A DNA stretch of 64,000 nt from the NCBI GenBank assembly GCA_040954595.2, contig CM082597.2, positions 5,952,001 through 6,016,000 of the forward strand, written 5' to 3'. Each line of letters opens with the position of its first letter. The first letter of the stretch is position 1. Positions 11,915-23,769 of this stretch are shown piece after piece. The position numbers were made by a program, and so were the translations under genes. Below the pieces are notes generated by a model. That model ran no database searches. It worked only from the letters and a program-made list of their open reading frames with translations, and had not been told where the DNA came from. Source of the stretch: Balanoglossus misakiensis. Lineage: Eukaryota > Hemichordata.

Positions 11915-12294
11915 CTAGAATTCCAACACCCAGTGACAGTCTAGCAATGTCCTGCTGAGCTGAAAGATAGTAGCCCTGGCAACGATCAGGGTCGCTTAGT
12001 AACGAATGGATAATGAGTGATCTATCAAATGTTGACGGGCGCCAGTGGTTGGATGATATAATTAACAAAGCTTGGTTATGAATATTCATGTACCTTCAAA
12101 ACCACTCCCACATCCCGTTGCGGGAATTTCACACATGACTCCACCTCTATTTCCTTATTTAGAATGCGATGATGTCATTTGGTTTACATTGAGTGACCAA
12201 TTAGCTTACACTCAAGATTTACCACCTGCGTCGTTCTATGCACAGAATTCTGTGCGTAAATAGAGACTGTCACCAGGCGTTGGAATTCTAGAAT
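11915..12294. repeat. Inverted repeat pair upstream of the SAMD9-like gene
   Basis: GATTCTAGAATTCCAAC, followed by a GTGACAGTC block, at about 11911-11941 faces its reverse complement GACTGTCACC...GTTGGAATTCTAGAATC at about 12265-12295. The arms are about 30 bp with a few mismatches and the enclosed DNA is about 320 bp. The geometry fits a non-autonomous DNA transposon lying across the presumed promoter or first untranslated exon of the SAMD9-like gene. No target duplication is evident. Confidence 0.45.
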
Positions 12295-12450
12295 CGTAGC
12301 CCTGGTCTCCAGGCTAGTTTTGAACCTCGAGCTTACTGAACTGAAAGGCAGCTATATGACTGTCACCAGGCGTTGGAATTCTAGAATCGTAGCCCTGGTC
12401 TCCGTGCTAGTTTTGAACCTCGAGCTTACTGAACTGAAAGGCAGCTATAG
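12265..12450 (+). repeat. 93-bp tandem duplication
   Basis: The 93 bp beginning GACTGTCACCAGGCGTTGG at 12265 are repeated from 12358, with only the AGG/GTG difference in the CTCC-x-CTAGTT stretch and the copy ends. It includes the right arm of the inverted repeat described at 11915-12294, so that arm exists twice. Sharing a 93-bp period with the coding minisatellite at 8700-9164 is coincidence; the sequences are unrelated. Confidence 0.85.
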
Positions 12451-12899
12451 CGGCTATATAGCCTTGACCGACATGTCGCGACTTGTATACATGTACAAAG
12501 GTCAAATGAGGTTAGGTACTCCACTGCACACTCTGTCGATGAAATTATCGACGAAATCATGAATTATATGATGATCAGACACCTATGACACGCATTCCAA
12601 ACTGTGTATGGTGACAGACAGGCAAATGTACACCTGCGTGGCAGGGATGTGTGTCTTACGGCGCGGCAGCACCGAAATATACACAGCCCTGCCACACACC
12701 GGCGCCACGCACACACAGCACAAATCATACACACCCACCTTGAAAAAGTTTACCTCCCACATCTTGAGAACGATCGTGTGTTACTGTCACCACAAATGCC
12801 GGCGTACGTCAGATAAGACCCTGCGTTTTTCCCGCGATCGTAATTCTAGTCAGCTCATCAGCTTGCATCGTCGCCATCGCCCATTCTAGGAATTAATAA
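12451..12899. other. Intergenic, no gene seen
   Basis: Short open frames on the plus strand at 12604-12889 have no motif or splice context. Slightly more CpG here than in neighbouring DNA could reflect promoter DNA of the divergent gene pair, but nothing specific is recognisable. Confidence 0.3.
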
Positions 12900-13786
12900 G
12901 GGCCTGGTCAGAATTAACAGGGGGGGGGGGGAGGCCGGTGCGATTGGGGGGAGGGTCACCATTTCTCATGCAACGGTTTAGGGGAGGGCCGCTACATTTT
13001 GGGCACTTGTCAAGGGGAGGGTCACTAATTTTTGTGCAAGGATGACACCGATAATGTCAAAAATTTGAAGTGTTACAGAGAAATCCTGAAAAGAGACTTG
13101 CGCTCATATAGGCACTCCTGTATGGATGTATTGACATCCCTTGTACTACAAAATACATCACACAACTCACAAAACATACACATGTACCAGTATGTGATCT
13201 TAAATCCCCTAACCCTAACCCTAACCCTAACCCTAACCCTAACCCAAACCCTAACCATAACCCTAACCCTAATTTCTTAAGGGAAGGGGAGCACAGTACG
13301 ATATTTTACCCACAATTCTCCATGATTTGTATCATCGAGGTTGTCCATTTGATAACTTTTTCTGTTTTAGATACTAACAATGATATGAAGTACATATAAC
13401 TGTATTTATCTAGGAAAAGTATGTTGAGGAATAAGAGTGAAAATTTCAAAATGAATATTTAAAAGCCATAGGAATCAAAGTATTCATGTACTGCAAATGT
13501 CACACTTTGGAGGAAACAAGCAAATAACTAACTGAGGTGTATTTAATAGTGGTCTACAATTTTCTGTACACATGTGAACTTTGCCTGGTTTGACTGAGTA
13601 ATATCTGATTGTACAAATCAGAATGAATCATCGGATATTGTGGGGAGGGTCACTTGATTTTGTTCACGGAGAAGGGGGAGGGTCAGAATTTTTTGTGCAA
13701 GAAATCGGTGGAGGGTCAGTATTTTTCATGCATGCGGATTTTGAACAGCACCGGCCTTCCCCCCCAAGTTAATTCTGACCAGGCCC
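12900..13786. mobile_element. Harbinger-like non-autonomous transposon with 19-bp terminal inverted repeats
   Basis: GGGCCTGGTCAGAATTAAC at 12900-12918 is matched exactly by its reverse complement at 13768-13786, and both outer ends abut TAA (12897-12899 and 13787-13789). A 3-bp TAA/TTA duplication with G-rich termini is the hallmark of PIF/Harbinger elements. Inside each end are G-runs and several direct copies of a roughly 30-bp motif, GGGGAGGGTCAC plus a T-rich part and TGCA, at about 12950, 13015, 13645, 13675 and 13705; these are subterminal repeats of the sort transposases bind. There is no transposase frame in 887 bp, so it would need help in trans. Confidence 0.75.
13207..13272 (+). 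repeat. Interstitial telomere-type tract (CCCTAA)11
   Basis: Eleven hexamers of CCCTAA, nine perfect and two variant (CCCAAA, CCATAA), equal to TTAGGG on the other strand. The tract sits inside the inverted-repeat element at 12900-13786 rather than at a chromosome end. The repeat type is that of most non-insect animals. Confidence 0.95.
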
Positions 13787-13789
13787 TAA

Positions 13790-14073
13790 CGGAAGCCGCC
13801 TTGAAGTTTCGTTTTGACAGGATCATTTGGCTCTGTAGAGGGCGCTACAGGTGACGAAGGAACGCAGAAGTATTAGTATTCCACCCTGGGCTTATTGAGT
13901 CAAGGACTGTTATTAATAGGGCAAAGCCTCTCTTTTTTTCCAGGAATTCTCTTCAAGTTATGCACAGGGCCGCGGGTGTTCGACGTGCAGTGCGCCATTT
14001 TGTTAGCGTAGAAATTCTTCCATATCAAATGACGTCATGCGCGCTCAGGCGCAGTCACATGTTGGAATTCATA
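13790..14073. other. Intergenic, no gene seen
   Basis: No open frame, repeat or splice signal that I can support. Confidence 0.3.
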
Positions 14074-14245
14074 TTTCCAGATGACGGGCAACTTTAGCAA
14101 TGTGGTCCAGACACAGACTGTGCTGACGAAACTCCATGAGGCATCATACCTGATGCATGTTACGTGTCTGGTGGTTCTAAAGTTAAAACATGCTCGGAAA
14201 AACTTTTCCTGGGTCCCGAAATATTGCTTGCCCGTCACCTGGAAA
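14074..14245. repeat. Foldback sequence
   Basis: TTTCCAGATGACGGGCAA (14074-14091) pairs with TTGCCCGTCACCTGGAAA (14228-14245) with one mismatch, and an inner pair CCAGACAC / GTGTCTGG continues the symmetry. This looks like a small foldback element of about 170 bp. A minus-strand open frame across it (14277-14035) is a by-product and shows no domain. Confidence 0.5.
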
Positions 14246-16144
14246 TGACAATACTGTGGGTCACATGGCCAGATCACGTAATTGATAGTAAAGAATCAGC
14301 TAGCTAAATACGAAAAACTACATTTGTATATGGTGAACAAACTATTTTGAAACTTGGAGATTTTATGTGAATACACCAAGTTGATCTTAGCTCCGAACAA
14401 TTCTTTGCTAGGCACATCGCTAATTTGCCTATGTGTGCGTGGTGGCCAGCCTGTTGATCACCTCCATCATTGAAAATAAACTGTCACTGCCGACAACAAA
14501 GCCCCAATATATTTGTATTTCTTTTTAATATCTAATCGTTTTCATTTTCAACAAGAACGAATTTACAGACCCCGTCATTTTTGGAGTTCGAGATCCTTAT
14601 GGTACAGACATCGAGGTATTAGCCACGTACAACTACATTTATCTCGCAAGAGGTTTATTGCTTGGTCAACGCTGACCGAAACATGAGCTCAGTCCCAAAT
14701 TCGAAACTCACCTCGCTACCTGAAACACGCTTAAAGTAAGCATGCACACAAAAAGTATTGAGATTATTTATAAAGGCAAAAAATCACCGCAAACACACAA
14801 AAAGTATTGAGATTCAAAATTCACCAAGCGACTCGTGGGCTATTTACTGCTTGCCCTATCGCTATGAGATCACTGGCACCCATTACGCAATGTGCACGTG
14901 ACGCGTCGTTCATCAGGAAAAACAATTAAGACATCCGGGGATCTTACATTTGTCATGTGACACGATTTGGCGGGGGAAATGTAACTGTCGATAATCGCCA
15001 TTGTGTTTGTCCATTCACAAGAATCGTTTTTGAATAGCCCATTGAAAAGTTGTTAAAGACTTATGGTAGGTTACATTTCATTGTCATGTTAATCACGTGT
15101 TTGCTCAACAGTGTAGATTACACATGCGTCAACACATACTACGTCACTATGTGAACATTACTTACCAAGTTACCCCCCCCCCCCCCCGCTTACTGTTAGA
15201 CTTGTATGTAATACCTCCATTCATTGTCACTCCATTGAATACACACTTGCCTACAAACCACGCTCGTTTGTGTCAGTCAGGTTGTGCTCGCCATTCTGAA
15301 CACAGGCGCTGAAGACGATCGCTTCGCGATGGGGGGGGGGGGGGCTGCAGTTCGCGATGGGGTGGGGGTGTTGAGTGCCTGTGATTCTGAATATGTATAG
15401 CTGTACGTACAGGGTAAGCTGTACATTAATAGGCTGTGTGTCTCATGGTGATGTTGGAGGGAATATCGCCAGATAATTTATTGTAAAGACACAGGCACCA
15501 CGAACAGGGACATAGGAAGCAATTTATGTTAGGGGGAGAATGTAACCAATATTCTGGTGGTGAATGACTGGGCTCGAAATTAACAGTAGCCTTGGGGCTA
15601 CCATTTTCCACAAATGTACATACGATACGATGCATTTATCGCAGTATCATTAGCCAGCTTCAGCTCTTCTACAGTGGCCGCATTTTTTTTTATTTCCTTG
15701 GTCTCTTGGGACGAAATGAAACCACAAATTGCGTCCTCTACTCTTATGAGTGCGTCTTTACCTAATTTCCATATCTTGACTAGGTTGGCCTTGAAAATGT
15801 AACCATTCAGTACATTAATAAAAATAATTGCAACATATTACTCAATCGCTGTGGTACTAAATTTTCCATGTTGGTCAAAATGACCACCAGTTTCCGCTTG
15901 ACTAGAACAAAATTAGAATTGCCAGTGTCACGTGGACTGCATATTATGGCGATATTTGTGGGCTACCAATCATGGATTTGGGGCTACCAAATTCGAGGCT
16001 TGAATGATCAATATGATATTTTGCATATGTGAATAAATTTAAATATTTAGGTAACTTATGAATAAATTAACATTACAAGTCGATGATACACTGACAGAAT
16101 AACATAAATTTTTAAATTGCCAACAGCTTCAGCTGCTCCTACGT
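14246..16144. other. Intergenic with low-complexity tracts; no confident gene
   Basis: Contains a direct repeat of CACAAAAAGTATTGAGATT (about 14748 and 14801), a C-run at 15174-15187 and a G-run near 15331-15344. On the minus strand about 15802-15600 is open for some 65 codons with a peptide that looks more protein-like than average (VEELKLANDTAINAS). It has no clear splice sites and ends at TAG, so it may be a decayed coding fragment. GGGGCTACCA-type phrases recur on both sides (about 15595 and 15980). No gene call. Confidence 0.3.
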
Positions 16145-16514
16145 TTAAAGGGGACAAAGTCTCTCTCTCTTTCTCTCTCTCTCTCTGCCCTTTTTCCATT
16201 AATTATGTTTGACACAAGACACTGTTTATGTTATTCTACATGTGGATATATAGTGAATCAACGTTCGACTCACACAACTTCTATCCTGCTAGTAGGATAT
16301 GAGTGTACAAATCTCGCCAAAATGAATAAAAGGTAAACACCGATAATTCATTTTTGCCAGTTTTTCACTCTCGTGTCTGCAAGTGGGATGGAAGTTGTGT
16401 GTGGTCGAACGTTGATTTACTATATATCCACATGTAGAATAACATAAACGGTGTCTTGTATCAAACATAATTAAATGTAAAAAGGCCAGCGAGAGAGAGA
16501 CTTTGTCCCTTTAA
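16145..16514. mobile_element. Palindromic TTAA element, copy 1
   Basis: Both ends carry TTAA (16145-16148 and 16511-16514), followed inwards by AGGGGACAAAGTCTCTCTCT and its complement. Nearly the whole element is a foldback: AACTTCTATCC with AATCAACGTTCG and ATGTTATTCTACATGTGGAT on the left mirror the same series on the right. A CT microsatellite lies just inside the left end. TTAA target duplication is characteristic of piggyBac-type insertions. No protein is encoded. Confidence 0.75.
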
Positions 16515-16934
16515 CTGTGTAAATTTAGATCCTTCTGTGATTCGAATATGCCCAAGAGTGGAAATGGGAAACAACCCATGAGTCCGAAACATGAGTCTGC
16601 AAATTCTGATGAACAGGATACCACGGAGCAGGTAGGGACATGTGTTGATATTGAACACTTAGTTTGGTGTATATCAACGGCACTGAAAGACTGGCATACA
16701 AGTCGTACAGGGGCGAATTCTCTCTGTGTATAGATACTGACATTCTGCATATGAACAGTACTTATACTGTCCTGTAACCACAAACCCACAAGATTAAAAC
16801 GTAAAGTGAACAACCGCAGTGAACATGAAGCTATGTTTATAGTCGTTATTAAGCCAAATTCGATGAAATTAATGCATGTGTTTTTACAATCAACTTTGAG
16901 TAGTATGAATTGTTCGACAAACATTGTCAATATA

Positions 16935-17239
16935 TTAAAGGGACAAAGTCTCTCTCTCTGCCCTTTCCCATTAATTTTGTTTGGTACAAGACACTTTACA
17001 TGCTTTATGTTATTCTACTTGTAGACACAAGAGTCAAAAACCCATCAAAATGAATAATGGGTGTTTACCATTTATTCATTTTGGGCGCGTTTCCACTCAT
17101 ATTCTACAAACGGGATGGAAGGTGTGTGTGGTAGAACGTTGATTCACTATATATCCACATGTAGAATAACATAAATGGTGTCTTATAGCAAACATGATTC
17201 ATGGAAAAGGGCAGCGAGAGAGAGACTTTGTCCCTTTAA
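16935..17239. mobile_element. Palindromic TTAA element, copy 2
   Basis: Same family as the copy at 16145-16514: TTAA at 16935-16938 and 17236-17239, AGGGACAAAGTCTCTCTCT at the left end and its complement at the right, and the same inner words TTATGTTATTCTAC and TATATCCACATGTAGAATAAC. The left arm is shorter than in copy 1. It ends 155 bp upstream of the start codon of the FAM111-like gene, so it forms part of its upstream region. Confidence 0.75.
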
Positions 17240-17308
17240 ACATTAAACATTACTTTGTCACCTACAAGTTCAACACCACTTGATGGTCTTCTAAAACTGA
17301 GTGTCCAT

Positions 17309-17314
17309 TATATA
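17309..17314 (+). promoter_or_regulatory. Candidate TATA box for the FAM111-like gene
   Basis: TATATA lies about 80 bp upstream of the start codon at 17395 and just downstream of the TTAA element. A start site about 30 bp further on would leave a 50-nt leader. AG dinucleotides after pyrimidine runs near 17360 and 17382 leave open that this part is instead reached by splicing. Confidence 0.25.
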
Positions 17315-17394
17315 GGTCTCAGAATACGTTTAACACGTTGTCGTCGCTTTCTTCATAGAGCATTGCTCCCTCAACGTCTTCAGCAGCGCAGAAC

Positions 17395-19577
17395 ATGGGT
17401 GAATCTACCACAGACTTGGGTAAGTAGTGTTCCACACATTAAAGAATATGTCTGGTGTGTTGATGTCGTATAGCCAAATGTTTGTTATTTTGTCTTAAAG
17501 CCTCTATAGCTGCCACATTTTGCATTATTTTTTATGATTTTATTTTCAAACTTAGATTGGTGCATCGAAATAAGCTTACTTATACATGAACATCTTACCA
17601 ATGTTCATGTATGTTGTATGTTGCAATTTGAACACGCTATGTATTAAATAGGTGCCGCACCGATTTAATCAGCCTCCATACAAACAGTACGCAGCTATCG
17701 TGGTGTGCGTCGCCAAGCGAATGCAAACTGATGCAAATACAAGTAATATGGCTTAATGGTGAGGATTTTAAAGGATAGGGAATAGATCGGAAGTATTTTA
17801 GCATGGAAAAAATATTTGAAATTTCGCAGCTCTAGAGGCTTTAATAGTGGTGTGGCAATTACCAGCAAAGCACCCAATGAATTGTATGCGTTAAGGTTAT
17901 TTTTTTAACAACGCAGACTCTCAGGAAGAAATGGTACAGTTTGAAGCAGTCATCAAATCAAACAAGAATAATCCAGCGAAACAAGGAAGACAAAGTTACG
18001 CAGAATACATTCATTACACAATTGCTTGTGGAGGTTCGGTATCACTCATGGAGGCTCCCAAAGAACACGAGACATTTAGGCGGAACAATCCTAACTTTGC
18101 TTATGGTAATATCTTCCCTGAAGTAAGGGGAGATGACAAACACAGTTATATTCCAAATATTGGGGCCCCCTGTAAGCTTTTTCATGGTAAAACAGTTTAC
18201 TATGATGTAAAAATCAGGGTTAACGAAACTCCTTCAAAACATTGTAGGCAGTTTGATAAAAAGGAATGGAAATCAGTCAGGGGACAGTTTTTCATTAGTA
18301 TGAAATCAGAGCATTTGAAACATAAGATTACATATGTGGATAGTTCACATTACAAACACTTTGATTTGGGAGTTCCCTTTCTAATTGGTGAAACGCTTCG
18401 GGAAGCATTGATAAACGATGGCCGTTTCGAGAAAAGTGTCATCACGGATGGAATTTTAAAAGAAGTTTCTGGCAGAGAGTCCATAATAAGTTTAGATGTA
18501 CAGGCTAAAAATTATGAGAATCAGGTTCTGTACATACATTGGGATAAAAAGAGTAAAGGGGAGAATAACAATGAAAATGGTAGCAGGAGCGGGTTGGAAC
18601 TTCCCCGAGGTAGTACTAGTGATACTGATTCTACCACAGACGAGCTTAAGCATCTTGGTGAAATTGATGATCTTACTGCACTCATACGCGAAACCAACAA
18701 GAACCTGGATTTCTCTGACACAACCAAGACCAAAGAGAAAGTTGTATTGAATTTACTGTCGAAACCATTCAGTTCTACATTCACACCTTTACCTGTGGCA
18801 GTGATAAACAGATACCAACAGTCAGTTGGCATCGTGTATTGGAAAGATGTGAATGACATACTCCAGAATGGCACGTGCTTTGTGTTGAGCTATCCCTACA
18901 TCATAACAAATCAGCACGTTCTCGATAAAATTAATGGGGATAGACCTACACAGCCAGTAAAGGTCACATTCAATTTCACCAAGGATGACTTGGCAAATCA
19001 ACCACAAGAAAATACATTTCTTCTGAAATGCCAGAATGACACCCCCGTGGTTCATTTTCAAAGTCCTGAGAAAGAATTAGACTTTGCAGTCTTGGAACTG
19101 CAGGTTGACGACAGAATGGAAACAGGGGCCGACATGCCAAGCTATCCAGCCCTCGGTGCAAATGTAGCGTCCTTTCCAGAATCATCGTCTGCATTGAACA
19201 TAATGGGTCATCCCTTCAGTCAACCGTTGCAGGTGGATGCGAGGTGTTCACTGAGAGTAAAGCAGCTGAAATATGTCCCCGTCTACTTTAAACTGGGTGG
19301 GATTAATGAACAGCAGGGCAGACAGGCAACTGCTCCATCTGCCATAACATATGAGACCAGTATGCTTTTCGGTTCATCCGGGTCCCCTGTGTTTGATCCG
19401 GAAGGACGACTGGTGGGAATCCACACTAGAGGACTCTTCAGGGAAGGTGCTGTGCGCAGTGAATTTGAACAGGGTGTGTCCATACTGAGTATCAAAAGTG
19501 ATATAAAAAATCAAGTAGATGAGTGTCCGAGTAAGGCAGGCATTTTCGCCCGAATTTTCCCCATAAAATCCACATGA
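17395..19577 (+). CDS. FAM111A: FAM111-like serine protease with ubiquitin-like region
   Basis: Two coding exons, 17395-17419 (ATG in AACATGG context, donor GTAAGT) and 17917-19577 (acceptor AACAACGCAG), join in phase 1 to give 561 residues. The single long exon alone would start at an internal ATG (17931). The N-terminal half is related to the FAM111 ubiquitin-like region, with the hallmark GETLREALINDGRF at 166-179. The C-terminal half is a trypsin-fold protease: His in ITNQHVLD (342), Asp in KELDFAVLEL (397) and Ser in FGSSGSPVF (496). The spacing of 55 and 99 residues is close to human FAM111A (His385, Asp439, Ser541; 611 residues). Human FAM111A is a nuclear protease that clears DNA-protein crosslinks and restricts some DNA viruses. 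A clear PCNA-binding box is not seen. There is no signal peptide, so it is probably intracellular. Triad complete, so likely active. Confidence 0.85.
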
Positions 19578-20614
19578 GATTAAGAATGTATTGCACCCCA
19601 ATGCATGGTGTTTTGGTTCCATTCTGTCATCAAACTCACACTTTTATGTCGTGTCAATTTTGATCATTTGAAACGTATTGTATCGCTGACGTATAATAGG
19701 AGGTACATCTTAAGTGACAATCTCCTCTCTTCAAATAATGGTATCTTTTTAGTTTGTAATCTTTCTTTTGCAGAGGGGTGTTTTAGACTTGTATTTTAGT
19801 TTATTTAATAACTTTTAATTGATTGATGCTTGCTACATGTATATTAAATAACGCCAAGAAAATATGCATTTCCGGCTACCTGACGTTCCATATTCGAAAC
19901 CTGTAAGCCTAACTTGTTTCACTACAAGACTAACCTGTTACAAGGAACACATAATTTTGACTTTAAATAGCAAGAAGTAATTGTATCTGGTAATAAACCT
20001 CCCATATTGCAAGTGTAATGTTTATGGTGAGGGGAGTTTTTGTTTTTACATGTATTTATTTTAATTGTCAACATTTTGTTCATTCAACACTTCATATTGT
20101 AAGAATGCAACTGTAGTTGTTTTATCCTTGTTCAACGTTAGTAGATGCAAAAACCTGTATTTTCTTTCACTAATTCTTTACATTTTGAGATGTTTATTAT
20201 ACAGTTGCTAAAAATTCACTATTTAGAGGGAGACATTATTTCTATTACGATTTAGATTTTTTAGAATGATACTGTTTAGTTTTTGTTATACCCAGTATAG
20301 ATTGCTGACAATATAACCACAACATTATTGTTGTTCACGGTTCGTTTGATTTATAGTTTTGAAATGTGATTTGCAGGGTCAAAGAGAACTTCTTTTTAGA
20401 TTGTATTTCTAGTGAGAAAAGCAATCATGTCTTTGTATTTGTTTCTACAAATTTAGTCTAGAATCGTTTTTTACTGAAATCATTTTAATACTTTGACTTG
20501 TAGGACTAGAAATGTTTGCAATTGTGATTATTAAAACTATGACAAAATAAATCGAATATGAAACCTCTGTTCACGATTTGTGCCGTACTGAAGTTATTTT
20601 TCATGAGTGGCAAT
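19578..20614. other. Convergent 3' ends of the FAM111-like and SLC16 genes
   Basis: AT-rich, no coding frame. Plus-strand AATAAA at 19992-19997 and 20546-20551 are possible polyadenylation signals for the FAM111-like transcript. On the minus strand AATAAA at 20198-20193 could serve the transporter. If the distal ones are used the two messages would overlap tail to tail. Confidence 0.35.
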
Positions 20615-21997
20615 TCACAAACATATATGTAACGTCCCCTTAAACCTTCTATAAATGGCTTCCATTGGAAATAGAACAGATCCCGCCAACATGCAAATTC
20701 CAGCCACGTAGAAAGAGAGGTCGTATGATCCCGTTACATCAAATAAATATCCTGTGAATACAAATAGAAAATTCAATGTCGGTCAATGGCAGGTCTCTGC
20801 TTGATCGAAAGATTATAAAAAATCATCAAACATAAGTCATCGTGCTCAATGAAATTGGTTCCAAAAAGTTTGGGGAATATGGCTGGCTGGTGTGAAATTT
20901 TTTACCTGCACGTTGTTAAAAACAAAATCACTTGGTGATATTATCAATTACTTCCCTGAAAATAGAATATTACTATATTACCTCTTCCCTACTTAATGGA
21001 GTATCTGCGATGTACATTAGTGGTTACAAAGAATACATTTACTATCATAACCCGCTCATTTATTTTTGAGTTTGCACATTAAAACTTAGCGGAGTTATCT
21101 TCGATAAAATGTGATGAAGTCATGGAAAGAAAATGAATTTATTCCTTCCAGCAACCCATTTCAAAAGTCAATAATCTGCTATAGATCTATATGTATAAGC
21201 TTACATTTTAAGAAACTTATAAATGTGCAAAATCTCAAAGGCATCGTTATTTTCGGTATTTCTACTACTAGTACCTGATAGAGGCGGACCCAGTAGGAAG
21301 GATGCTCCGGTGCATAACAGCAAAATGCCTAGAACTTCGGCATATCTTTTAGGACCACTGATTTGCTTGGTGATGACGAGGTCAAGAGCGGTGGTGATAC
21401 CACGTGACAACCCCATGACGACAACTGCTGTCATCAGCAGTGTGTATGTGTTCGCAGCCGGAACCATGACAACAGTAACTCCATACACAGTGTAGCCCAA
21501 GCAGTGGATGTATAGTCGGTTTTCGCCTATACCGGCACAATCGATGATTAGTCCAGCAGCGATAGACACCACACACATTAAACCACCTATGACTGACATG
21601 AGGAAGGCTGCTTTCACTTCAGGTATGCCCATCCTGACGGCCTTGTCCACTAAATGCGTCAGAACAATACTATGTCCCATGACAGCCAAAATAGTGTAAA
21701 CAATTGCTAATTGTATCCGGGGAATTTCCTTAAAAAGGACGACCAAGAAACAATTTCTCTGCTTTTTCTTGACATCTGCTGCCGTTGGGGACTGTTCAGT
21801 GTTTGGGGAACTATAGTCTTGTTGCCCGGACAACTTGGTATTTCCGATACTACTATCACATACACTGTCTCGAATTTCTGTCAATGAATGAGCTTCATTC
21901 TTAGCTGGTGATTTGACTTTCAAATCCGTATTTATATTATCCCTGCTTGAATCATAGTTGGGCAGGTTACTTCCAACCTTGCCAACATCAACGCAGC

Positions 21998-22092
<95 letters not shown>

Positions 22093-22171
22093 AGTCCACC
22101 ACGGCTGCCAACATCATCTATTATTTCGTCGCCGTCGCGGACATCATCAACACCACCATTACCAACGTCGC

Positions 22172-22229
<58 letters not shown>

Positions 22230-23737
22230 GACCCCGGCGGAAACATACTTGTCTTCTGCACTGGCGTCTGACGCCGGATATATCGACCGAAACAGTGCGG
22301 CACAAACACAGAGATTGGCCGCCATTCCCGCCAGTACCATCAAGGCACCTCTCCAGCCAAATTTTTCACTAAGGAATGCACACAGTGGCGGAATAGCAAA
22401 TTGTCCCACCCCAGACCCACTGAACGCAATCCCACTTGCCATGCTGAAACGTTTCTTGAAATACTCTCCGAGAGTTACAAGTGATGCCACCTGATGTAGT
22501 CCAAACGACACACCTGATGATGAAAGAAACGAGTAAATACATGTATTATGACAAAGGGCATGGCGTCTGTGATACATCAGTGGAGTGAGAAGACTTATCA
22601 GGTTTGGCGTGGTGTATTCAGCTTTTACTGGTCGCTTATTGGCCAAGCTATTTTTACTGTTTTGCAAATTGTGATACAGCATTTAGTCGTTTCCTCATTG
22701 TATATGTATAGGCAAAAATGATTGAAATGGTGCGAGAGCCAATAATTATCATAAACAAGACATTGATGATTAATATGTTAAATATTATGCAAATAGTTGG
22801 ATAAGTAGTGACGATCTGTGTGTTTGTGTTTGAGTTGTTCTAACATAAGTCTGTTAAACATATCTTTAGGAAAAAGCTTTCCTGGTTAAGTAGATGTGAA
22901 CTTGTTAACATATACATTTCATCATGAAACAAATTTACATATTTGACATATATCACCACACGATAGACAGCGATAATATTTTCCGATAATTTAGTGAATA
23001 CTATAAGCCTTTGGCTGTTAATAACACTTTTTATCTCAAACTAGCTTGGAGCCCAGGGTTGCCCGTGGCTCAGTTAGAGGGAAGTGTCATAAGTATAGAG
23101 TTCTCGATTACCTGTGACTCCAAAACTGATACAGAGATATATCGGACTTGTTGCAAACGCACTCGCAATAAATGACACACAGGACAACACACCAGCAACC
23201 ATTGCGACACGTCGGTTGCTGTATCTCTTGCAAAGAAACCCAGCAAAAGGAGCTGTATACAATGGAAGACATTAATAACATATATTTTAATGCAGACTGT
23301 TAGAATTACGCCAAAGGTCACATTGGTTGGTATTCAAAGTATAAGTTAGTCTTCCTTGAAAATGTAGTTTTAGCTCCCATGTCGTACATGCATATACCCA
23401 ACGTATCCAATCAGTCGGCATTCATTTTCTTTATGTATGTATGTATGTATGTATGTATGTATGTATGTATGTATGTATGTATGTATGTATGTATGTATGT
23501 ATGTATGTATGTATGTATGTATGTATGTATGTATGTATGTATGTATGTATGTATGTATGTATGTATGTATGTATGTATGTATGTATGTATGTATGTATGT
23601 ATGTATGTATGTATGTATGTATGTATGTATGTATGTATGTATGTATGTATGTATGTATGTATGTATGTATGTATGTATGTATGTATGTATGTATGAATGT
23701 ATGTATGTATGTCTGTATGTATGTCTGTATGTCTGTC

Positions 23738-23769
<32 letters not shown>

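Noticed and set aside
14540-14549. Interferon-response-like motif TTTCATTTTC upstream of the SAMD9-like gene
   Set aside because: A single ten-base match in AT-rich DNA, 2.7 kb from the start codon, is expected by chance.
15600-15802. Minus-strand peptide with VEELKLANDTAINAS as a gene
   Set aside because: No start, no convincing splice sites, and an equally long frame on the other strand; kept only as a possible decayed fragment.
17930-17950. PCNA-binding box at the start of the FAM111-like protein (QEEMVQFE)
   Set aside because: The required pair of aromatic residues is missing at the last two positions.
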